Shown here: piece after piece, positions 17,468-26,397 of the stretch
Position numbering within the stretch: position 1 is the first letter of the stretch
Layout of the letters: every line of letters starts with the position of its first letter
Source of the DNA: Mucilaginibacter gossypiicola
GTDB taxonomy: Bacteria; Bacteroidota; Bacteroidia; Sphingobacteriales; Sphingobacteriaceae
Reading direction: 5' to 3'
DNA length: 64,000 bases
Assembly: GCF_900110105.1 (NCBI RefSeq)
Contig: NZ_FOCL01000002.1
Coordinates: 1 to 64,000 of the forward strand
Notes under the pieces: model-generated
The model's input: only the letters and a program-made list of their open reading frames with translations
Database searches by the model: none
What the model was told of the DNA's origin: nothing
Position numbers and translations under genes: made by a program

Positions 17468-20215
17468 TTGGAACTGCAAATAGATAGGCTTACCGCTTTT
17501 CCGGAGGGAATACATTTTCAATATAACTGGCGTAAATACCAGCAACGCGTGCTCGACAGCCTTGACGAACATTTGGCCGACGGACATCTGCACGTAATAG
17601 CCCCACCCGGTTCAGGTAAAACCATTTTAGGATTGGAGGTAGCCAGGCGCATCAACAATGCCACGTTGATCCTTGCACCATCCATTGCTATCCGCAACCA
17701 GTGGATCCACCGGTTTTGCGAAATGTTTTTGCAAACAGAACATATGCCTGCCTGGATTTCGAAAGATATTCGCAAGCCGGCATTTATGACCGTAATCACT
17801 TACCAGGCACTGCATGCCGCCTGCAACAATTTACGGATTGCTGACGAAGACACTGAAATTGATGAAGAGGAAGCGGATGATGAACTAATATCAGCATCAC
17901 ACAATCAAAACCTTCAGAACATCATTGATGGGCTAAAGCAGCAAAATATAAAAACCATAGTTATTGATGAGGCCCACCATCTTAAAAATGAATGGTGCTA
18001 TACCCTTAGTAAAGTTAAAGAAGCCATTGAGCCGGTAACCATAGGTTTAACTGCCACACCTCCTTATGATGTTACACCTAACGAATGGCAACGATATATC
18101 GAATTAAACGGGCCCGTGAGCGTTGAAATTACCGTACCTGAACTGGTTATTGAAGGCGACCTTTGCCCGCACCAGGATTATGTTTATTTAAGTTTACCAA
18201 CTCAAACCGAGGCCGAAAATATTAGCAATTTCAGGTTACGGATGAAGGTGCTTTTTGAGGAGATAAAAAATGATAAGATTCTGATAACGGCAATTGAAAA
18301 CCACCCTGTTTGGCTTCAGCCGGGAGAGCATCTTGATTGGATTTATACTAACCTGTCCTGCTATTCAGCTTCGCTAATATATTTAAATGCCAATGGGCGG
18401 CAAATCCCTAAAAGCCACCTTGATGTTATTGATGACAAAAATTTAAAGATTCCTGAGTTTGATTACCAATGGGCAGAGGAACTTCTTGATTTTTACCTGT
18501 ACAAAGAAAAGCAATATTTTAAAGGCTTTGACGAACATAAAAAGAACCTGGAGAATAAATTACGCCGAAATGGCGCCATTGAAAAACGACAAATATGCTT
18601 TTCGCAAAACAAACAGGTTACCGGACTTTTATCATCAAGCATAAGCAAGCTGGAAAGCATTAAGCAGATAGCTGATTTTGAATATCAACAGTTAAAGCAC
18701 AACCTGCGCATGGTAATACTTACCGATTATATCAGGAAAGAGTATTATGCTGCTACTGTTCAAAACAACATTGAGCTTAATAAAATAGGGGTAATAACAA
18801 TTTTTGAAAAACTACGACGCGAAAACACAACCGAAATAAAGATCGGCATATTAACTGGCTCGATGGTGATCATTCCGCGATCTGCTTACCCCGCGTTTGA
18901 AACATTAACCGAGGGGCAAGGGCTCAGAAATATAGTATGCAAACAAGTCTCTTTTGACGAAAATTATATTTTAGTTGAAGAGTGCAGCCAGCTCAAAAAT
19001 GAGATAGTTCATATCATCACCACAATTTTTGAACAAGGTGGTATCGAATTGCTTATCGGTACAAAATCATTATTGGGCGAAGGTTGGGATGCTCCGGCTA
19101 TCAACACTTTAGTGCTGGCAAGTTTTGTTGGTTCGTTTGTGCTTTCAAACCAAATGCGGGGACGGGCTATCCGCAGTCAAAACGGCAATCCCGGTAAAAC
19201 CGGTAATATCTGGCACCTGGCCTGCGTTGATACCACATCAACAACCGGGGGCGACGATTTTGATACACTTAAACGGCGGTTTGGGAGCTTTGTTGGTATC
19301 TCGTTTAAAGATAACTATGGCATTGAAAGCGGTGTGGCCCGGCTAAACATTCCTGAAAGGATCAGTGATGCAATACAGATTGAATTAGGGAACAAAGAAA
19401 GTATTAAACGGGCCGCCGATAGAGAAGCACTTAAAAAACATTGGATAGCAGCGCTTGAAAAAGGGATAACAATGGTTGAAGAAATTAAAGTCCCTTTTCC
19501 TGATGAACGCGAATACCAGGCGGTTAAAAGCATGCATTTTAACCATACCATAAAAAATCTGATTATGTCGCTGGTTATCGGCTTGTTTGATTATTTAATT
19601 AATACCATCCGCTCGATAGGACGAATGGGCCGGAGTATTAACTCCAGAGAAGGCTTATATACTTATTTAGCCATTGTTTCTCTAATAGGCATAGTAATAT
19701 TTGGTCGTAAAGCTTTTAAAGCATTCAGGTTGTATATTAAGTATCGAGACATAGCAAAAGATGTACAACAAATTGGTGATGCCTTGCTGAATGCCATGAT
19801 AAAAGCAGGGTTAGTCAAAACATCTTATGATAAAATAAGCATTAACGCTTCAGTTGATAGCCTGGGAGCAGTTTACTGTTATATTGATGGAGGATCAACC
19901 TTTGAAAAATCAACTTTTATAAATATGCTCCATGAGGTAATAAGCCCTATTGATAATCCACGGTATGTGATTACGCGTAAGAGCCTTTTTATGCGCTTTA
20001 TTAACCAGGAAGATTTTCATTCGGTGCCTGAAGTTATCGGGCGGAATAAAAACACGGCAGTTTATTTGAGCCAGCAATGGGACCGATTAGTTGGCCCTTG
20101 TGAACTTATTTTTACCCGAAGTATTGAAGGACGCAGATTATTGTTAAAAGCAAGGATAAAATCATTATCAGCACAGTTTCAGAAAAAGCCCGAAAGGATA
20201 AATAAGTGGCAATAA
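17468..20215 (+). CDS. SF2 DEAD/DEAH-box helicase with membrane segments and extra C-terminal domain
   Basis: 915 residues from a TTG; no ATG exists between the upstream in-frame stop (17438) and conserved sequence. Domain 1: Walker A APPGSGKT near 41-48, DEAH box VIDEAHHLK near 164, motif III GLTATPP. An unusually long insert (about 200-480) separates it from domain 2, which has motif V (LLGEGWDAP) and motif VI QMRGRAIR near 562. After the helicase core come two hydrophobic helices (about 693-712 and 735-752), then a soluble C-terminal domain of about 160 residues that I do not recognise. It starts 129 bases after the helical-repeat gene on the same strand. Substrate (DNA or RNA) unknown. 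Confidence 0.85.
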   Translation: MELQIDRLTAFPEGIHFQYNWRKYQQRVLDSLDEHLADGHLHVIAPPGSGKTILGLEVARRINNATLILAPSIAIRNQWIHRFCEMFLQTEHMPAWISKDIRKPAFMTVITYQALHAACNNLRIADEDTEIDEEEADDELISASHNQNLQNIIDGLKQQNIKTIVIDEAHHLKNEWCYTLSKVKEAIEPVTIGLTATPPYDVTPNEWQRYIELNGPVSVEITVPELVIEGDLCPHQDYVYLSLPTQTEAENISNFRLRMKVLFEEIKNDKILITAIENHPVWLQPGEHLDWIYTNLSCYSASLIYLNANGRQIPKSHLDVIDDKNLKIPEFDYQWAEELLDFYLYKEKQYFKGFDEHKKNLENKLRRNGAIEKRQICFSQNKQVTGLLSSSISKLESIKQIADFEYQQLKHNLRMVILTDYIRKEYYAATVQNNIELNKIGVITIFEKLRRENTTEIKIGILTGSMVIIPRSAYPAFETLTEGQGLRNIVCKQVSFDENYILVEECSQLKNEIVHIITTIFEQGGIELLIGTKSLLGEGWDAPAINTLVLASFVGSFVLSNQMRGRAIRSQNGNPGKTGNIWHLACVDTTSTTGGDDFDTLKRRFGSFVGISFKDNYGIESGVARLNIPERISDAIQIELGNKESIKRAADREALKKHWIAALEKGITMVEEIKVPFPDEREYQAVKSMHFNHTIKNLIMSLVIGLFDYLINTIRSIGRMGRSINSREGLYTYLAIVSLIGIVIFGRKAFKAFRLYIKYRDIAKDVQQIGDALLNAMIKAGLVKTSYDKISINASVDSLGAVYCYIDGGSTFEKSTFINMLHEVISPIDNPRYVITRKSLFMRFINQEDFHSVPEVIGRNKNTAVYLSQQWDRLVGPCELIFTRSIEGRRLLLKARIKSLSAQFQKKPERINKWQ

Positions 20216-20341
20216 GAACTTTGAGTTATGGCTTTATTAATCTCCGATAAAAATAAATCGTCATAAACACAATAAAAAATCCCTCTTTAAAAATTTGGAT
20301 AATAAAACTTAAATCACTTATCTTCGTTAATTACCAAATAG

Positions 20342-20386
20342 CAAGACTATGTAAGCAAAGGGCTTATATAGTCTTGTTTGCTTTTA
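20342..20386 (+). terminator. Hairpin with T-rich tail after helicase gene
   Basis: CAAGACTAT (20342-20350) pairs with ATAGTCTTG (20368-20376); TAAGC and GCTTA continue the stem inward with one G-T wobble, giving a 15-pair stem with loop AAAGG. The right arm is followed by TTTGCTTTTA. It lies 127 bases after the helicase stop and 86 bases before greA, so it probably separates the two transcripts. Confidence 0.6.
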
Positions 20387-20471
20387 TAAGCGTTGCGTCC
20401 TTTCTTAAAACAGGGAAGGGCGGTTTTTTTTGGTTTACAGACAGGAATAAATATTAATTAATTTTTGCGTT

Positions 20472-20945
20472 ATGGCAGAGGTATCATACTATACCAAAGA
20501 TGGTTTAGAGAAATTAAAAGAAGAACTACAAAGATTAAAAACAACCGGCCGTGCCGATATATCAAGAGCAATCGCTGAAGCACGTGACAAAGGCGATCTT
20601 TCGGAAAATGCCGAATACGATGCTGCTAAAGAAGCCCAGGGTTTACATGAGGCTAAAATAGCTCAGTTACAGGAAACATTGGCAAATGCCCGCCTGCTTG
20701 ATGAATCAAAAATAGATACATCAAAAGTGCTGGCACTATCTGTTGTTAAAATCAAGAACCTTAAAAATGGTGCTACCATGAGCTATCAGCTGGTATCAGA
20801 AAGTGAAGCCGATTTAAAAACCGGCAAAATCTCTGTAGCATCGCCGATAGCTAAAGGCCTGCTTGGTAAAAAAGTTGGTGAAAAAACCGAGATCACCGTA
20901 CCTGCAGGTAAAATTGAATTTGAGATCCTGGAAATAAGCAGGTAA
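20472..20945 (+). CDS. greA: Transcription elongation factor GreA
   Basis: 157 residues, the family's normal length. The N-terminal antiparallel coiled coil (about 8-75) carries the conserved DKGDLSENAEYDAAKEAQ loop, whose acidic tip residues enter the RNA polymerase secondary channel to stimulate transcript cleavage. The C-terminal FKBP-like domain includes SPIAKGLLGKKVGEKTEITV. The start ATG directly precedes the conserved AEVSYYTKDG. It is followed by a 114-base spacer with an inverted repeat and then the HIT-family gene, the common Bacteroidota order. Confidence 0.97.
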   Translation: MAEVSYYTKDGLEKLKEELQRLKTTGRADISRAIAEARDKGDLSENAEYDAAKEAQGLHEAKIAQLQETLANARLLDESKIDTSKVLALSVVKIKNLKNGATMSYQLVSESEADLKTGKISVASPIAKGLLGKKVGEKTEITVPAGKIEFEILEISR

Positions 20946-20955
20946 TTGGTTAAGT

Positions 20956-21001
20956 GATTAGGTGAATGGTTAAGAGGTTATAACCAATCGTTCACCTAAT
21001 C
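20956..21001. repeat. Inverted repeat between greA and HIT gene
   Basis: GATTAGGTGAA (20956-20966) pairs with TTCACCTAATC (20991-21001), with a nested TGGTTA/TAACCA inside. There is no T-run, so the two genes may still be cotranscribed. The following bases are a low-complexity run of CAATCA/CCACTCA words. Confidence 0.6.
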
Positions 21002-21059
21002 AATTATCTAAACAAATCCAACCACTCACCCAATCAACACAATCAACCACTCACTACCA

Positions 21060-21452
21060 ATGACCATCTTTTCAAAAATAGTTGCAGGCGAAATCCCGGC
21101 TTATAAAGTGGCCGAGAACGATGATTTTTTGGCCTTTTTAGATATTTTTCCGCTTACAGAAGGTCACGTGCTGGTGATCCCCAAAAAGGAAGTTGATTAT
21201 CTCTTTGATCTGGATGATGATACTTATACCGGTTTGCAGCTATTCGCCAAAAAAGTAGCTGTTGCCTTAAAAGAAGCTGTTCCGTGCCCCAGGGTTGGTG
21301 TAGCTGTGATGGGACTTGATGTTCCTCATGCACATATCCACCTTATCCCGATGAATGGAATGAGCAGCATTAACTTTTCGGCCCCAAAACAAAAATTCAC
21401 ACCCGAGCAATTCAATGCCACTGCCGAAAAGATCAGGCAGGCCATTGGCTAA
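21060..21452 (+). CDS. HIT (histidine triad) family nucleotide-binding hydrolase
   Basis: 130 residues. The triad H-x-H-x-H is clear in PHAHIHLIPMN (about residues 90-94), and the N-terminal TIFSKIVAGEIPAYKVAEND and FPLTEGHVLVIPKKE are typical of the Hint/HinT branch, which hydrolyses purine nucleotide phosphoramidates and AMP adducts in the cytoplasm. Physiological substrate in Bacteroidota is not established. It follows greA and is closed by a strong terminator at 21486. Confidence 0.95.
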   Translation: MTIFSKIVAGEIPAYKVAENDDFLAFLDIFPLTEGHVLVIPKKEVDYLFDLDDDTYTGLQLFAKKVAVALKEAVPCPRVGVAVMGLDVPHAHIHLIPMNGMSSINFSAPKQKFTPEQFNATAEKIRQAIG

Positions 21453-21485
21453 GCAGAGAAAGAGCTTTTTACATTATAACACTAT

Positions 21486-21530
21486 AAACGCTGCATCAAA
21501 TATAACGATGCAGCGTTTTTCTTTTTTTGG
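21486..21530 (+). terminator. Strong intrinsic terminator after HIT gene
   Basis: AAACGCTGCATC (21486-21497) pairs perfectly with GATGCAGCGTTT (21507-21518) across a nine-base loop, followed by TTTCTTTTTTT. It also serves the convergent lectin gene only from one side, since the opposite strand has AAA but no long T-run after the stem. Confidence 0.9.
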
Positions 21531-21589
21531 CTAAGTAAGCTGATAATCAATCCAAGAACTTACAACCAAATTTAATCTCTTCTAATATA

Positions 21590-22090
21590 TTACATAGTAG
21601 GCGATTGCAAGTAGATATCCCAGTATTGATCTTTAGTATTAGTCTTTTTAGCGAGGATGATCTTTGAATTGACGCTACCCTTTTTGTCGGATGGGGTAAG
21701 GTACAGATCAGTACCTTTTAGTTTAATCAGGAAAGTATCTTTATCTATCGGCTCAAACTCGTATTGCTGATTAGCATTATCTGCATTAAGTGGTTGTTCT
21801 TCCAAAGCGATTCCGGCATTGGCTTCGGCCACGGGTTGAAAGGTTTTGCTGGTGAAAAGGTTTTTCAGTTTATAAGTATTACCCTCCACATGCTGAAAAT
21901 CCCAGGTCATGCATTTCCAGTTTTCGGGGTAATAGGCTACCAGCTGGGTACCATTGGCCGATTGCGCGTCTTTAACCCGTAACAGCATACCGGTTTGCTC
22001 ATTTTTAATAGCATAAGTCCCTTTAATTTGCTGGGCCGAAACGGCAAGACCAGGCAACAGAAAACATAACAAAAAGGCAAATCTTTTCAT
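21590..22090 (-). CDS. Secreted ricin-type beta-trefoil lectin-like protein
   Basis: 166 residues from the ATG at 22090, chosen because it begins a clear signal peptide (MKRFAFLLCFLLPGLAVSAQQ); an upstream ATG at 22144 adds unlikely sequence. The mature part looks like a single RICIN-fold domain: IKGTYAIKNEQTGMLLRVKD, SANGTQLVAYYP and later repeats of the form NTYKLKNL, TFLIKLKG and DQYWDIYLQ, which correspond to the three trefoil units. Such domains usually bind sugars; no catalytic domain is attached. It is convergent with the HIT gene and divergent from the TonB receptor gene. Confidence 0.75.
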   Translation of the reverse strand: MKRFAFLLCFLLPGLAVSAQQIKGTYAIKNEQTGMLLRVKDAQSANGTQLVAYYPENWKCMTWDFQHVEGNTYKLKNLFTSKTFQPVAEANAGIALEEQPLNADNANQQYEFEPIDKDTFLIKLKGTDLYLTPSDKKGSVNSKIILAKKTNTKDQYWDIYLQSPTM

Positions 22091-22342
22091 AGGTATATCG
22101 GTTTTAACAAATTTATATACAAAGCATAAACAGCTGTTATACAAATCAGTTCAGTTTTTCGTCAATACGTATCAAAGCAGGCAAATTGCGTGTAAGGTTT
22201 TAGCGATAAAACCGACTAACACGCCAAAATCTTAACCACGGCATAAACTATGAAAATTCCAATTTTGCCATCATCGATATATTTTATAAAACATAACGTT
22301 ATTTTTACATTTCACTTTAAGGGTCGCAACCTAAAAAACCAC

Positions 22343-24916
22343 ATGAACAAAAAACTACTTTTAATTTTATCACTATCAGGCACGTGCTTAGCCGCTAAAG
22401 CGCAAGACACGCTCAGGAAAACTCAGGCCGATACAACGGCCATTAAAAAGAAGCAACTACAGGAAGTAGTTGTCTCCGCATCCCGCATCAGCGAGAGTAT
22501 TTTACGCTCGCCGGTAAGTATCGAAAAGATCAGGGCATCAGCATTCAAACTTTCGGCAGCACCGTCATTTTTTGATGCCCTTGAAAATGTAAAAGGCGTG
22601 CAGCTTGTTACCCCCAGTCTTGGCTTCAGGATCATTAACACCCGCGGCTTTGCCAACACCACCAATGTGCGCTTTACCCAGTTGGTTGATGGAGTTGATA
22701 ACCAGGCCCCGCATTTAGGAGCCCCTATAGGCAACGCATTGGGGCCAAGCGATCTTGATATTGAAAGCGTAGAGATCATCCCCGGTACCGCATCTGCACT
22801 TTACGGCCTGAACGCGATAAACGGACTTGCAAATTTTATTACCAAAGATCCTTTTACCTCGCCAGGTATTACCATTCAACAAAAAACGGGTATCAACCAC
22901 GTAGGCGATAAAGAAACGGGAGTAAAAGGCTTTTCAGAAACAAGTTTCAGGATAGCGCAGGTACTTTCGCCTAAATTCGCATTTAAACTGAATGGCACTT
23001 ATACCACTGGTTACGATTGGATAGCCGACAACACAACCGACCAAAACGCCGCGGCCAATGCTAAACTGGGCATTCCGGGCGGGCCGCAAAACCCCGCCTA
23101 TGACCCTATAAACGGCTATGGCAATGAATCATCCGACAGAAAAACCATCACTCTCGGCGGTAAACAGTATTCTGTTGCCCGCACGGGATATGCCGAAAAA
23201 GACCTTACCAGCTACGGGCTGCACAATGTAAAGCTGGATGCAGCATTGGCTTATAAATTCAATGCCAACACGCAGCTTACCTATACCTTCCGTTTTGGCG
23301 ACCTGGATAATATTTATCAGCGGGCCAACCGTTTCAGGCTTAAGGGCTATACCTTGCAGCAGCACGCGCTGGAGTTAAAGAATGATATTTTCCAGGTGCG
23401 TACTTACCTTACTATCGAAAATACCGGCAAATCATACAATCTGCGTTCTGCCGGCGAAAACATAGACCGCAACTTTAAAAGTGACAACGACTGGTATGCC
23501 GATTTTACCAAAGGTTTTAATAATGCCACCTCGGCAGGGGCCAATGTGCAGCAAGCCCTTAATCAAGCCCGCCAGTTTGCCGATGCAGGCAGATATCAAC
23601 CCGGAACGCCCGCCTTTAATGCCACCCTTAACAAACTTGCCGATATTAATAACTGGGATGTGGGTTCGGCCCTGCGTGTTAAAGACGATCTGTTTCACAT
23701 AGAAGGCCAGGCAGATATTTCAAAAGCCATTTCAAAAGATTTTATCAAACAAACCGGGCTGGATCTGCTTGCCGGATTTGACCATCGTACTTATATCATT
23801 CATCCCGATGGCAATTACTTCATTAACTATGTGCCCGGCAAGGAGTTCAGTAATTTAGATTACAGCAAAACGGGCGGTTTTATACAAGCCTCAAAAGAGC
23901 TTTGGGACAATAAACTTAAACTATCGGCCACCCTGCGCGGCGACAGGAACGATTACTTTGACCTAAAGCTGAACCCTCGTTTTACATTGGTGTTTTCGCC
24001 GGTTGTTGAGCATAATATCCGGGTATCATTTCAAAGTGGCTACCGGTTCCCGAGTATTTTCGAAGCTTTTTCAAACGTAAACAGCGGCGGGGTTAAACGC
24101 ATTGGAGGTTTACGCGTGGTATCAAACGGCATTTTTGAAAATTCCTATCTGCGGACTTCAATTGATGCTTTCCAAACAGCCGTTAAAAATGATTTTAACC
24201 AGGGGATTTCAACAAACGCAGCTATCGAAAAGGAAAAAGGATTATTAAAAAAGAGCCCTTATACCTATTTGCAACCAGAACATATCAATTCATTTGAAGC
24301 GGGATACAAGGCGTTATTTTTTGAAGGAAGGCTGAGTGCCGATGCCGATTTTTACTACAACAAATATGATCACTTTATTGCCCAGGTAGAGATCAATGTA
24401 CCCAATACCCAAAAAGCCGATTCGATCCCTTACTATTTGAATGATAAAACTAAACAGGCCCGCTACCGCGTATGGACCAATTCGCAAAGCAAGGTTACCA
24501 ATATTGGCGGCAGCATTGGGCTTACCTATCACTTGCCAGCCAACCTGCAATTATCGGGCAATGCGTCGTATGCTAAGTTGCAGCGCACAACCAATGAGGA
24601 CGCGCTTGAAGATGGTTTCAACACACCGCAATGGATCACTAATTTCTCTTTCGGTGGTAACCATGTGGCTGGTAACTTAGGGTTTAATGTAACCTATAAG
24701 TGGCAAAGTGGCTATTACTGGCAATCGTTTTTAGTAAATGGCAATGTAGACCACTATGGTACCATTGACGCGCAGGTTAACTATGATTTCCTGAAAACAA
24801 AACTTAATGTAAAACTGGGTGCCAGCAACCTCACCAATAAATATTACAACTCCTTTTTAGGAGGCCCCTCAATTGGTGGCTTTTATTATACAACGCTTAC
24901 TTATACCATTAAGTAA
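22343..24916 (+). CDS. TonB-dependent outer-membrane receptor
   Basis: 857 residues from the ATG at 22343, which starts the signal peptide (MNKKLLLILSLSGTCLAAKAQ); an in-frame ATG at 22250 would put 31 unlikely residues before it. A TonB-box-like segment (LQEVVVSASR) precedes the plug domain (about 45-175: SFFDALENVKGVQL, IINTRGF, VDNQAP, SVEIIPGTASALYGLNAING). The rest is the 22-strand barrel, ending in an aromatic C-terminal strand (GGFYYTTLTYTIK). There is no N-terminal carboxypeptidase-like domain and no SusD partner, so it is not a SusC. The ligand is unknown. Confidence 0.93.
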   Translation: MNKKLLLILSLSGTCLAAKAQDTLRKTQADTTAIKKKQLQEVVVSASRISESILRSPVSIEKIRASAFKLSAAPSFFDALENVKGVQLVTPSLGFRIINTRGFANTTNVRFTQLVDGVDNQAPHLGAPIGNALGPSDLDIESVEIIPGTASALYGLNAINGLANFITKDPFTSPGITIQQKTGINHVGDKETGVKGFSETSFRIAQVLSPKFAFKLNGTYTTGYDWIADNTTDQNAAANAKLGIPGGPQNPAYDPINGYGNESSDRKTITLGGKQYSVARTGYAEKDLTSYGLHNVKLDAALAYKFNANTQLTYTFRFGDLDNIYQRANRFRLKGYTLQQHALELKNDIFQVRTYLTIENTGKSYNLRSAGENIDRNFKSDNDWYADFTKGFNNATSAGANVQQALNQARQFADAGRYQPGTPAFNATLNKLADINNWDVGSALRVKDDLFHIEGQADISKAISKDFIKQTGLDLLAGFDHRTYIIHPDGNYFINYVPGKEFSNLDYSKTGGFIQASKELWDNKLKLSATLRGDRNDYFDLKLNPRFTLVFSPVVEHNIRVSFQSGYRFPSIFEAFSNVNSGGVKRIGGLRVVSNGIFENSYLRTSIDAFQTAVKNDFNQGISTNAAIEKEKGLLKKSPYTYLQPEHINSFEAGYKALFFEGRLSADADFYYNKYDHFIAQVEINVPNTQKADSIPYYLNDKTKQARYRVWTNSQSKVTNIGGSIGLTYHLPANLQLSGNASYAKLQRTTNEDALEDGFNTPQWITNFSFGGNHVAGNLGFNVTYKWQSGYYWQSFLVNGNVDHYGTIDAQVNYDFLKTKLNVKLGASNLTNKYYNSFLGGPSIGGFYYTTLTYTIK

Positions 24917-24937
24917 TTGTTTGTTTCCTTTTGTTTC

Positions 24938-24970
24938 AGACTTACGAAGTTTTGAAAACTTCGTAAGTCT
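24938..24970. terminator. Perfect 16-bp palindrome at convergent gene ends
   Basis: AGACTTACGAAGTTTT (24938-24953) and AAAACTTCGTAAGTCT (24955-24970) are exact complements around a single G. The inner A/T bases give a short loop in RNA, and T-rich sequence lies on both sides, so it could stop transcription from both the TonB receptor and DUF1501 sides. The word also recurs in repeats of related genomes as I recall. Confidence 0.65.
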
Positions 24971-25034
24971 TTAAGAGTATAATTCTGGCCTGCTTTCAAG
25001 TACTTGAACTACAAGTCCGTCTCATTTTGGCGCT

Positions 25035-25095
25035 GAAGTTGGAAACTTCAGCTATGTTTAACCACGGGTTACGCTATCGCTAAACCCGCGGCAGA
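25035..25095. repeat. Two further short palindromes before the DUF1501 gene end
   Basis: GCTGAAGTT-GG-AAACTTCAGC (around 25032-25052) and CGGGTT...AACCCG (around 25066-25089) are two adjacent inverted repeats. Together with 24938-24970 they fill most of the 191-base convergent gap. Confidence 0.55.
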
Positions 25096-25107
25096 ATTAC
25101 AATTATT

Positions 25108-26379
25108 TTATCCCCTCATCACATTCACCCTGTCCCCTTTCCAATCCGGGAAAAGTATGTGATCATTATTTATCTCGAGGTGCTTATCGGCAACAGCGCT
25201 GAACACGCTCCTGAAATCGGTGGTTACAGCAAGGTCGCGGCCATCTTCAAGGTTCTCGATAGCTAATGGTTTTACATCGCCATAAACTAAACCACCGTTT
25301 ACATCATTGCCTAAAATAAAGTTGCAGGAGGCGCGGCCATGATCTGTACCGCCGGTTCCGTTTTGATGAACGGTACGGCCAAATTCGGTCATAGTCATTA
25401 CGGTAACATCATCCTGATAAGTTCCGAGGTCTGTCCACAGCGCCATCATGCTATTGCTTAAGTCGGCAACGTTACGGGCAAAGATGCCGTTCTCGGTACC
25501 CTGGTTAAAGTGGGTATCCCATCCGTTTGATTCGGCAAAAGCTACCTCAAGGCCTACATCCATTTTAATAAGCTGGGCTATTTGTTTTAACGAATTGCCC
25601 AATGCCGAATTAGGGTAAACGGCACCGTTGGCTGGTGCATAGTTTTTAATGTCGGTTTTCTGCAGCATCTTCATGGCTTCAAAGCTTTCCTTCCCGGTTT
25701 GTTTCAGCAGACCGGATGCGGTTTGATCATAGAGGTCTTCAAAGCTTTTGGCCGCCATGTTGGCTCCTGTAGGATTACCACGCATCTGGATAGCAAAATC
25801 CTGCAGGTTACTGATGGCTACAGAAGGGTTATCGCCATAAAAAGAACGTGGCATGGCCGAGGTCATGCTCACAGCAGTAAAAGGCGTAAGCGCATCATGG
25901 CCAAGTAATCCTACAGCACGGTTAAGCCAGCCGCTTGATGTACCTTTATTAAATGGTGTACCCGATTCCATGTAATCCTGGGCATCAAAATGCGACCGGG
26001 TATTATTGGGCGAACCAATACCATGCACTATCCCTAATCTTTTTTCACGAAACATAGGTTCAAAGGCTTTCATGGCAGGATGCAGACCAAAACGGCCATC
26101 CAGATCAATCAGCGGATTACCTGCACCACTTCTTGCTGCCGACATAAACAGGTTTGGCCGGGCGGCTTTCAAATAGTCATCGGTAAAAGGGGTAACCGCC
26201 ATGAGGCCATCCATAGCACCGCGCTGGAAAATGCACACAAGCGTTTTTTTCTTTTTATAGGGCGATAAGATCTTTTCGCTTGCAGCAGCCTCCGCCAAAA
26301 AGCCTGGAATACCGCCCAGCAAACCTACGCCTAAAAGGGCCAGTCCGCCCGATTTTAAAAATCCTCTTCTTGATACCAT
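25108..26379 (-). CDS. DUF1501 family secreted protein (Tat substrate)
   Basis: 423 residues. The N-terminus is a twin-arginine signal (SRRGFLKSGGLALLGVGLLGG), implying export of a folded, perhaps metal-bound protein. The body has the DUF1501 features LVCIFQRGAMDGL, HFDAQDYMESG, GWDTHFNQGT and TEFGRTVHQNGTGGTDHG, with conserved Asp, His and Glu residues like those of alkaline phosphatase/sulfatase-type folds. The true activity is unknown. It is 18 bases downstream of the DUF1800 gene; the two families are commonly paired, so a joint role in the periplasm is likely. Confidence 0.92.
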   Translation of the reverse strand: MVSRRGFLKSGGLALLGVGLLGGIPGFLAEAAASEKILSPYKKKKTLVCIFQRGAMDGLMAVTPFTDDYLKAARPNLFMSAARSGAGNPLIDLDGRFGLHPAMKAFEPMFREKRLGIVHGIGSPNNTRSHFDAQDYMESGTPFNKGTSSGWLNRAVGLLGHDALTPFTAVSMTSAMPRSFYGDNPSVAISNLQDFAIQMRGNPTGANMAAKSFEDLYDQTASGLLKQTGKESFEAMKMLQKTDIKNYAPANGAVYPNSALGNSLKQIAQLIKMDVGLEVAFAESNGWDTHFNQGTENGIFARNVADLSNSMMALWTDLGTYQDDVTVMTMTEFGRTVHQNGTGGTDHGRASCNFILGNDVNGGLVYGDVKPLAIENLEDGRDLAVTTDFRSVFSAVADKHLEINNDHILFPDWKGDRVNVMRG

Positions 26380-26397
26380 TTTTAAATCCTCCTGCTG

